From: Pseudomonadota bacterium
GTDB lineage: Bacteria; Pseudomonadota; Alphaproteobacteria; Azospirillales; Azospirillaceae
Assembly (NCBI GenBank): GCA_023413605.1
Contig: JAEZPL010000485.1
Coordinates: 1 to 10,449 of the forward strand
DNA length: 10,449 bases
Direction: 5' to 3'
Shown here: in pieces, positions 5,520-10,449 of the stretch
Position numbering within the stretch: the stretch's first letter is position 1
Layout: each line of letters begins with the position of its first letter
Notes under the pieces: generated by a model
Told to the model about the DNA's origin: nothing
The model's input: only the letters and a program-made list of their open reading frames with translations
Database searches by the model: none
Made by a program: the position numbers and the translations under genes

Positions 5520-7730
5520 ATGCTGAAGAACCTGATCCAGCAAGCCGCGGCGGACGTCGCGGCGCCGAGCCGCCGTTCCTTCCTGAAGGGCGCGGGTGCG
5601 GCCGGCGGCGGGCTGGTGCTCGGCGCCATGCTGCCGGCGCGCGCCTTCGCCGAGGACGCGGCGGCCTCCAAAGTCGTCGGCCCGGCCGACCCGCGCCCGC
5701 ACGCCTTCGTCCGCATCGCCGCCGACGACACGGTGACCGTGCTGGTCAAGCATCTGGACAAGGGCCAGGGCATCATGACCGGCCTGACCACCATCGTGGC
5801 GGAGGAACTTGACGCCGACTGGGCGCAGATGCGCGGCGCCTTCGCCCCGGCGGACGGCACGCTCTACGCCAACCACATGTTCGGCATCCAGGGCACCGGC
5901 GGCTCCACCGCCGTCGCCAACAGCTGGGACGAGCTGCGCATGGCCGGCGCCGCCGCCCGCGCCATGCTGGTCGCCACCGCAGCCGCGCGCTGGAAGGTCC
6001 CGGCGTCGGAAGTCACGGTGGAGAAGGGCGTCGTCCGCCACGCCAAGTCCAACCGCACCGCCCGCTTCGGCGAGCTGGCGGAGGACGCGGCGAAGCTGCC
6101 CGTCCCGCAAAAGGTCGCGCTGAAGGACGCCAAGGCCTACACGCTGATCGGCAACCCGTCGCTGCACCGGCTGGACCATGTGTCCAAGACCAACGGCACG
6201 GCGCAGTTCGCCATGGACGTCCGCCGCCCCGGCCAGGTGACGGCGGTGCTGGCCCGCTCCCCGCGCTTCGGCGGGACCGTGAAGTCGGTGGACGCGGCGG
6301 CGGCGAAGCAGGTTCCGGGCGTCATCGACGTGCTGACCCTGCCGGTCGGCGTCGCGGTGATCGCCAAGAACACCTGGGCCGCCATGAAGGGCCGCGAGGC
6401 GCTGAAGGTGGAGTGGGACGACTCCAAGGCCGAGACCCGCGGCACCGAGGAGATGCTGGCCGACTACCGCAAGCTGGCCGACAAGCCCGGCAACGTCGCC
6501 ACCAACACGGGCGACGCCGCCAAGGCGCTGGCCGGCGCGGCGAAGGTGGTGGAGGCGGAGTTCGTCTTCCCCTACCTCGCCCACGCGCCGATGGAGCCGC
6601 TGAACGCCACGGTGGAGCTGAACCCGGATGGCGGCTGCACCATCTACGCCGGCTCCCAGTTCCAGGGTGTTGAGCAGAAGGTCGCCGCCGGCATCCTGGG
6701 CTGCAAGCCGGAGCAGGTGGCTATCGAGACGCTGTGGGCCGGCGGCAGCTTCGGCCGCCGCGCCACGCCGGACGCCGACTACATCGCCGAGGCGGTGACC
6801 ATCGCCAAGGCCTACGGCAAGGCGCCGGTCCATCTGGTCTGGACGCGCGAGGACGACATCCGCGGCGGCCGTTACCGTCCGCTGTTCCTGCACCGGATCA
6901 AGGCCGGCGTCGACGCGTCTGGCAAGCTGGTCGCGTGGCAGCAGCGAATCGTCGGGCAGAGCTTCATGGCCGGCACCCTGTTCGAGGCCTTCATGGTCAA
7001 GAACGGCGTGGACGCTACCGCGGTCGAGGGCTCCTCGGACATGGCCTACGCCGTGCCGAACCTCGCCGTGGACGCGCACATCACGGAATCCCCGGTCACC
7101 ACGCTGTGGTGGCGGTCGGTCGGCCACACCCACACCGCCTACGCCAAGGAAGTCATGATCGACGAACTGGCGGCGGCGGCCGGCAAGGATCCGGTGGCCT
7201 TCCGCATGGAGATGCTGAAGGACCACCCGCGCCTTCAGGCCGTGCTGAAGCTGGCGGCCGAGAAGGCCGGCTGGGGCCAGCCGCTGCCGAAGGGCCGGGG
7301 GCGCGGCGTCGCGGTGCACGAGAGCTTCAGCAGCTTCGTGGCGCACGTCGCGGAGGTCTCGGTCAACGACAAGGGGCAGGTGAAGGTGGAGCGGGTCGTC
7401 TGCGCCATCGACTGCGGTCGGGTCGTCAACCCGAACATCGTCGAGGCGCAGATCACCGGCGGCACCGGCTGGGGCATCGGCCACGCGCTGCGGGACGAGA
7501 TCACCCTGACCGGCGGCCTTGTGGACCAGAGCAACTTCGACACCTACGAGCCGCTGCGCAACTCGGAGATGCCGCCGGTGGAGGTGCACATCGTGCCGTC
7601 CACGGCCCGTCCGACCGGCGTCGGCGAGCCCGGCGTGCCGACCGCCGCCCCGGCGGTGGCGAACGCCGTGTTCTCCGCCACCGGCAAGCGCCTGCACCAT
7701 CTGCCGTTCACCAAGTCCGGCATGGTCTGA
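5520..7730 (+). CDS. iorB: Molybdopterin-binding large subunit of a xanthine oxidase-family hydroxylase (isoquinoline 1-oxidoreductase beta-type), Tat-exported
   Basis: This 736-residue catalytic subunit binds the molybdenum cofactor and would hydroxylate an N-heteroaromatic or aldehyde carbon using water. The N-terminus carries a twin-arginine signal, SRRSFLK at residues 17-23, then a Gly/Ala/Leu hydrophobic stretch and a likely cleavage site after ARAFA (about residue 44). The cofactor-binding GGSFGRR is at 408-414, and the conserved GVGEPG near the C-terminus places the catalytic glutamate at Glu703. The gene starts three bases after the iorA-like stop. No FAD subunit, c-type cytochrome or XdhC/CoxI-like maturation gene is beside it. 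This two-subunit, FAD-less, Tat-signal arrangement is that of the IorAB/periplasmic aldehyde oxidase group. A terminator follows directly, so the operon has just these two genes. Family is certain; the substrate implied by the symbol is not. Confidence 0.92.
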   Translation: MLKNLIQQAAADVAAPSRRSFLKGAGAAGGGLVLGAMLPARAFAEDAAASKVVGPADPRPHAFVRIAADDTVTVLVKHLDKGQGIMTGLTTIVAEELDADWAQMRGAFAPADGTLYANHMFGIQGTGGSTAVANSWDELRMAGAAARAMLVATAAARWKVPASEVTVEKGVVRHAKSNRTARFGELAEDAAKLPVPQKVALKDAKAYTLIGNPSLHRLDHVSKTNGTAQFAMDVRRPGQVTAVLARSPRFGGTVKSVDAAAAKQVPGVIDVLTLPVGVAVIAKNTWAAMKGREALKVEWDDSKAETRGTEEMLADYRKLADKPGNVATNTGDAAKALAGAAKVVEAEFVFPYLAHAPMEPLNATVELNPDGGCTIYAGSQFQGVEQKVAAGILGCKPEQVAIETLWAGGSFGRRATPDADYIAEAVTIAKAYGKAPVHLVWTREDDIRGGRYRPLFLHRIKAGVDASGKLVAWQQRIVGQSFMAGTLFEAFMVKNGVDATAVEGSSDMAYAVPNLAVDAHITESPVTTLWWRSVGHTHTAYAKEVMIDELAAAAGKDPVAFRMEMLKDHPRLQAVLKLAAEKAGWGQPLPKGRGRGVAVHESFSSFVAHVAEVSVNDKGQVKVERVVCAIDCGRVVNPNIVEAQITGGTGWGIGHALRDEITLTGGLVDQSNFDTYEPLRNSEMPPVEVHIVPSTARPTGVGEPGVPTAAPAVANAVFSATGKRLHHLPFTKSGMV

Positions 7731-7747
7731 TCAGCAAGAAAGCGAAG

Positions 7748-7776
7748 AAGCCGGGGCTCCTCGCCCCGGCTTTTTT
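7748..7776 (+). terminator. Rho-independent terminator of the iorAB-like operon
   Basis: AAGCCGGGGC (7748-7757) pairs perfectly with GCCCCGGCTT (7763-7772) around a five-base loop, and a run of six T (7771-7776) follows. It begins 17 bases after the iorB-like stop. This is a textbook intrinsic terminator for the + strand. Confidence 0.92.
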
Positions 7777-7798
7777 GTGCCTGGGCGAAGGAGGCTTG

Positions 7799-7840
7799 AT
7801 GGCGCCCACCCATCCGGGCCCGTTCGTCACGACACCCTGA
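7799..7840 (+). CDS. Possible 13-residue leader peptide or chance mini-ORF
   Basis: An ATG at 7799 opens a 13-codon frame (MAPTHPGPFVTTP) that ends in TGA at 7838-7840. It is preceded by a perfect AAGGAGG (7788-7794), though the four-base spacing is short. The ORF sits between a strong terminator and the DUF47 gene. The strong Shine-Dalgarno is the only support; there is no homology or coding signal one could read in so short a frame. It may well be spurious. Confidence 0.15.
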   Translation: MAPTHPGPFVTTP

Positions 7841-7863
7841 GTTGCCCGGTCCGACGGAGATCA

Positions 7864-7885
7864 ATGACGGTTCTATGACGATTTT
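7864..7885 (-). promoter_or_regulatory. Candidate Pho-box-like 11-bp direct repeat upstream of DUF47
   Basis: ATGAC occurs at 7864-7868 and again at 7875-7879, exactly 11 bp apart. On the minus strand this reads as two GTCAT cores, each within an 11-bp unit, which resembles the PhoB recognition sequence (CTGTCAT-type half-sites repeated every 11 bp with an A/T-rich tail). The downstream gene is a phosphate-transport-associated family, which fits. The orientation is opposite to the gene, and I cannot see a convincing -10 at the usual distance, so confidence is modest. Confidence 0.35.
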
Positions 7886-7894
7886 GCTGCAAAG

Positions 7895-7918
7895 CCCTAA
7901 CGCATGGGGTTATTAGGG
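7895..7918. repeat. Imperfect inverted repeat in the DUF47 leader
   Basis: CCCTAA (7895-7900) is mirrored by TTAGGG (7913-7918). An alternative inner pairing joins TAAC (7898-7901) with GTTA (7909-7912). It lies 31 bases before the DUF47 start codon. It could be a dimeric-regulator site or a weak RNA hairpin, or chance. Confidence 0.3.
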
Positions 7919-7949
7919 AGCGTCCGAACCGATCGAGAGAACAGCTCCC

Positions 7950-8597
7950 ATGCTGCTGCTGCGCGCCATCCGTTCCATGATGCCGAAGGAAGAGCGGATC
8001 ATTGAGCAATTCGTCGAGCAGGCCCGTCACATCGTCACGGCGGCCGATGCGTTGGAAGCCGTCATGGTGGCCGAACCGGACGAGCGCGGCGAGCGAACGG
8101 CGGCGCTGAAGCGGATCGAGAAGGACGCCGACCGGGTTGCCAAGGAAGCTGGGCGCGGCCTGCACCGGACCTTCATCACGCCCTTTGACCGGTCGGAAAT
8201 CCAGGCGTTGATCAACGCCCTGGACGACTGCATCGACCTGATGGACGAGGTGCCGCGCCACGCAGCCCTCTATGGCATCGACAGCTTCGACACGCCGATG
8301 CGCCGCATGGCCGGCATCATCCGCCGACAGGCCGCATTGCTGATGGAGGTCATGCCCCTGCTGACCTCGATCACCGCCAACGCCGACCACATCCTTCAGA
8401 TCTGCAGCCAGATCTCCGACCTTGAGGATGAAGCCGACGAGATCCTCCGCGATTCGCTGAAGGCGCTCATCGCCGAACGCCCGGAGATGATCACCTTCCT
8501 CGGCCGCCGCGAGGTCTACGAACTGTTGGAAGCGGTCACCGACCGCTGCGACGACGTGGGCGACCTGATCGAGGGCATCACGCTCGATCAGGCGTGA
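7950..8597 (+). CDS. DUF47 / PhoU-like Pit-accessory protein (TIGR00153 family)
   Basis: This 215-residue all-helical protein belongs to the DUF47 family, distant relatives of PhoU. They usually accompany low-affinity Pit phosphate transporters and are thought to modulate them at the membrane. Typical features are the N-terminal MPKEERIIEQF (about residues 11-21), an FDRSEIQALINALDDCIDLMDE helix region near 73-95, and acidic metal-binding-like repeats (DLEDEADEILRD around 152-163; VTDRCDDVGDLIEGI near the C-terminus). The start at 7950 has GAGAGA (7935-7940) upstream at nine bases. No signal peptide or membrane segment is seen. The usual pit neighbour is missing: the next genes downstream converge from the other strand. 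Family is well supported; the partner and exact role are unknown. Confidence 0.88.
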   Translation: MLLLRAIRSMMPKEERIIEQFVEQARHIVTAADALEAVMVAEPDERGERTAALKRIEKDADRVAKEAGRGLHRTFITPFDRSEIQALINALDDCIDLMDEVPRHAALYGIDSFDTPMRRMAGIIRRQAALLMEVMPLLTSITANADHILQICSQISDLEDEADEILRDSLKALIAERPEMITFLGRREVYELLEAVTDRCDDVGDLIEGITLDQA

Positions 8598-8615
8598 GTG
8601 TTTGTTTTCCTCTGG

Positions 8616-8644
8616 AAAACCCCCTCTCCCCTCCGGGGAGAGGG
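8616..8644 (-). terminator. GC-rich hairpin between convergent genes, likely terminator for the cystathionine gamma-lyase transcript
   Basis: CCCTCTCCCC (8622-8631) pairs perfectly with GGGGAGAGGG (8635-8644) around a three-base loop. Read on the minus strand, the stem is followed by G then TTTT (from 8620 down to 8616), giving a short U-tract for the minus-strand transcript. The stem starts 19 bases past the lyase stop. On the plus strand no T-run follows, though the hairpin could still help stop the DUF47 transcript. The sequence also resembles palindromes that recur many times in high-GC proteobacterial intergenic regions. Confidence 0.65.
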
Positions 8645-8663
8645 AATTAATAGTGGAGTAGAA

Positions 8664-9839
8664 CTACTCGGCCAGCGCCCGTTCCAGATCCTCCCGCAGG
8701 TCCTCCGCGTCCTCGATTCCAACCGACAGGCGGATCAGGCCGTCGCCGATGCCCAGCGCGCGGCGCTGATCGGCGGGGATGGAGGCGTGGGTCATGATCG
8801 CCGGATGCTCGATCAGGCTTTCCACGCCGCCCAGGCTTTCGGCGAGCGCGAAGAGATGGCAGCGCTCCAGCACCCGCTTGGTGTCCTCCAGCCCGGCGTC
8901 GAGGTCCACCGTGACGATGCCGCCGAAACCGCGCATCTGGCGCTTGGCGAGGTCGTGCTGCGGGTGGCTTTCCAGGCCCGGATAGACGACGCGGCGGACG
9001 CGGGGATGGCGTTCCAGCCAGCGGGCGATCTCCAGCGCGCTGGCGCAGTGGCGTTCCATGCGCAGGGCCAGCGTCTTCAGACCGCGCAGGGCCAGGAAGC
9101 TGTCGAACGGGCCGGAGATGGCGCCGACGGCGTTCTGCAGGAAGGCCAGCTTTTCCGAAAGCTCCGCGTTGTCGCCCACCACCGCGACGCCGCCGACCAT
9201 GTCCGAATGGCCGTTCAGGTACTTGGTGGCCGAATGCACGACGGCATCCGCACCCAGCTCCAGCGGGCGTTGGATCCAGGGGCTGGCGAAGGTGTTGTCC
9301 ACCACGGTCCAGATGCCCCGGCTCTTGGCGAAGTGGACCACCGCCTCGATGTCCACCAGCTTCAGCATCGGGTTGGTCGGCGTCTCGATCCAGATCAGCC
9401 GGGTGTCGGGCTGCACCGCGGCTGAGAGCGCGTCGAGGTCGCTCATGTCCACATAGCTGGCGCGCAGGCCCATGCTGTGTTTGCGCACCCGTTCGAACAG
9501 GCGGAAGCTGCCGCCGTAGAGGTCGTCGGACGCCACGATGTGCGACCCGGCGTCCAGCGTTTCCAGCAGGGTGGAGATGGCCGCGAGGCCGGAGGCGAAG
9601 GCGAAGCCGCGCGTCCCGCTTTCCAGGTCGGCGATGCAGCGTTCGAACGCCATGCGCGTCGGGTTCTGGCTGCGCGCGTACTCGTAGCCCTTGTGGACGC
9701 CCGGGCTCTCCTGCACGAAGGTCGAGGTGGCGTAGATCGGCACCATCACGGCCCCGGTGGACGGGTCCGGGTGCTGGCCGCCGTGGATGGTCCGCGTGGC
9801 GAAGGCCAGCCGATTCTTGCCGCTTTTCTGTTCGCTCAT
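8664..9839 (-). CDS. Cystathionine gamma-lyase (Cys/Met metabolism PLP-dependent enzyme family)
   Basis: This 391-residue, full-length member of the Cys/Met PLP family would cleave cystathionine to cysteine, 2-oxobutanoate and ammonia in the cytosol. The phosphate-binding YEYARSQNPTR is at residues 52-62, the tyrosine of DDLYGG is Tyr108, Asp181 (VVDNTF) contacts the PLP ring nitrogen, and Lys206 in SATKYLNGHSD is the Schiff-base lysine. The C-terminal ESLGGVESL is at 334-342. The frame stays open upstream, but the ATG at 9839 overlaps the cystathionine beta-synthase stop (ATGA, minus strand), has GGAG four bases before it, and gives the family's normal N-terminus. The upstream extension is a shadow of that gene. 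A cystathionine gamma-synthase (MetB) reading cannot be excluded from sequence alone, but pairing with cystathionine beta-synthase favours the lyase. Confidence 0.92.
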   Translation of the reverse strand: MSEQKSGKNRLAFATRTIHGGQHPDPSTGAVMVPIYATSTFVQESPGVHKGYEYARSQNPTRMAFERCIADLESGTRGFAFASGLAAISTLLETLDAGSHIVASDDLYGGSFRLFERVRKHSMGLRASYVDMSDLDALSAAVQPDTRLIWIETPTNPMLKLVDIEAVVHFAKSRGIWTVVDNTFASPWIQRPLELGADAVVHSATKYLNGHSDMVGGVAVVGDNAELSEKLAFLQNAVGAISGPFDSFLALRGLKTLALRMERHCASALEIARWLERHPRVRRVVYPGLESHPQHDLAKRQMRGFGGIVTVDLDAGLEDTKRVLERCHLFALAESLGGVESLIEHPAIMTHASIPADQRRALGIGDGLIRLSVGIEDAEDLREDLERALAE

Positions 9840-10449
9840 GATGCTCCAGCGCCCTCCAGCCGCAGATGGTTGATCAGGTCGACCCGCGTGACGAGGCCGA
9901 GGAAGCGGTCGCCGTCCACCACGATGGCCACGCGGTCCTGGGCGAACAGCGGGTGCAGCGCCGACAGCGGTGCGTCCGCCGGGGTGGTGACGAGGTCGCG
10001 GACCATGGCCTCCCGCACCGGCTTGTCGAAGGCCGCGCTGGCGCCCGACACGATGGCGTGCAGGATGTCGCTCTCGTCCAGCAGGCCGACCAGCCGCCCG
10101 CCGTCCGTCACCGGCAGCTGCGACACGTCCGCCGCCCGCATGCGGCTGAAGGCGGTGCGCAGCGTGTCCGTGGGGCTGACGGTGATGGTGCCGCCGGAAT
10201 CGAAGCGCCGGGTCACGAGGTCGCGCACCGTTCCGGTGTGGGAGCGCGGGGTGAAGCCCTCGTCCAGCAGCCAGAAGTCGTTGAACATCTTGGACAGGTA
10301 CTTGTTGCCGCTGTCGCAGATGAAGGTGACCACGCGTTTGGGCTTCGTCTGCTCCCGGCAATAGCGCAGCGCCGCCGCGACCAGCGTGCCGGAGGAGGAA
10401 CCGGCCAGGATGCCTTCCTTCACCAGCAGGTCGCGCGCCGTCTCGAAGC
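9836..10449 (-). CDS. cbs: Cystathionine beta-synthase, C-terminal part (5' end outside window)
   Basis: The frame is open to the window edge at 10449, so only the last 203 residues are visible, somewhat under half of a usual 450-470-residue enzyme. The visible start of the fragment carries the end of the PLP-fold catalytic domain, including EGILAGSSSGTL (about residues 11-22 of the fragment), a conserved loop of the CBS/cysteine-synthase family. It is followed by a linker and a tandem pair of CBS domains (roughly fragment residues 78-200: VSPTDTLRTAFSRM, LPVTDGGRLVGLLDESDI, then FLGLVTRVDLINHL). The enzyme would join serine and homocysteine to cystathionine, and the CBS pair may bind an adenosyl ligand such as S-adenosylmethionine. 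The GTG at 10423 is internal. It precedes and overlaps the gamma-lyase gene, giving a translationally coupled reverse transsulfuration operon. Confidence 0.88.
   Translation of the reverse strand, partial: FETARDLLVKEGILAGSSSGTLVAAALRYCREQTKPKRVVTFICDSGNKYLSKMFNDFWLLDEGFTPRSHTGTVRDLVTRRFDSGGTITVSPTDTLRTAFSRMRAADVSQLPVTDGGRLVGLLDESDILHAIVSGASAAFDKPVREAMVRDLVTTPADAPLSALHPLFAQDRVAIVVDGDRFLGLVTRVDLINHLRLEGAGAS

Noticed and set aside
5052..7700. Very long antisense open frame (882 codons) opposite the iorAB-like genes
   Set aside because: High-GC codon bias suppresses stop codons in the complementary frame. The translation is low-complexity His/Arg/Gly/Val-rich with no recognisable domain, while the + strand has complete motifs and start signals.
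8598..9425. Open frame on the + strand after the DUF47 gene (275 codons)
   Set aside because: It is antisense to the gamma-lyase gene, has no Pit-transporter-like membrane segments and no recognisable motif. It is not the missing pit gene.
9840..10361. N-terminal extension of the cystathionine gamma-lyase frame into the upstream gene
   Set aside because: The extension is the out-of-frame shadow of cystathionine beta-synthase. The ATG at 9839, with ATGA overlap and GGAG, fits the family's normal start.
1..10449. CRISPR arrays, tRNA/rRNA genes, insertion sequences, phage or toxin-antitoxin modules
   Set aside because: No regularly spaced repeats, transposase- or integrase-like frames, terminal inverted repeats or tRNA-like cloverleafs were seen on reading both strands.

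Overview
The window is a compact, high-GC stretch with strongly GC-biased third codon positions. Genes lie close together or overlap by ATGA, and no mobile element, tRNA or rRNA is visible. Codon bias, gene families and layout fit an alphaproteobacterium of the Rhodospirillales, most like Azospirillum. That assignment is inference from style and gene content, not a database match.

Region 1 (1-4241, + strand) is the 3' part of a probable aromatic-compound catabolic operon. It holds the C-terminal catalytic half of a Rieske ring-hydroxylating oxygenase alpha subunit (cut by the window edge), its small beta subunit (ATGA overlap), an acyl-CoA synthetase/CoA ligase of the AMP-forming family, a short-chain dehydrogenase/reductase and a MarR-family regulator. 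The oxygenase would hydroxylate an aromatic or heteroaromatic acid, the SDR could oxidise the diol or alcohol product, the ligase would make a CoA thioester, and MarR would sense a substrate or intermediate. No ferredoxin or reductase for the oxygenase is in view. The substrate cannot be read from the sequence.

Region 2 (4242-7776, + strand) is a second, self-contained unit. A TetR-family regulator with its own plausible promoter is followed by a two-gene molybdenum hydroxylase of the isoquinoline 1-oxidoreductase type (iorA-like [2Fe-2S] subunit, iorB-like Mo-cofactor subunit with a Tat signal). A perfect 12-bp palindrome lies between the -35 and -10 elements of the iorAB promoter and is the best candidate for the TetR operator. 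A strong intrinsic terminator closes the unit.

Region 3 (7777-8597, + strand) holds a DUF47 (PhoU-like, Pit-accessory) gene. It has no adjacent Pit transporter gene on its 3' side. A Pho-box-like 11-bp direct repeat lies upstream.

Region 4 (8598-10449, - strand) converges on region 3 across a GC-rich hairpin. It contains cystathionine gamma-lyase and, overlapping its start by ATGA, the C-terminal part of cystathionine beta-synthase with its tandem CBS domains. Together these are the reverse transsulfuration pair (homocysteine to cystathionine to cysteine).

Most of the window is ordinary accessory catabolism and sulfur metabolism. The items most worth following are the TetR operator in the iorAB promoter, the unidentified substrate of the oxygenase/ligase/SDR operon, and the Pho-box-like repeat before an apparently orphan DUF47 gene.
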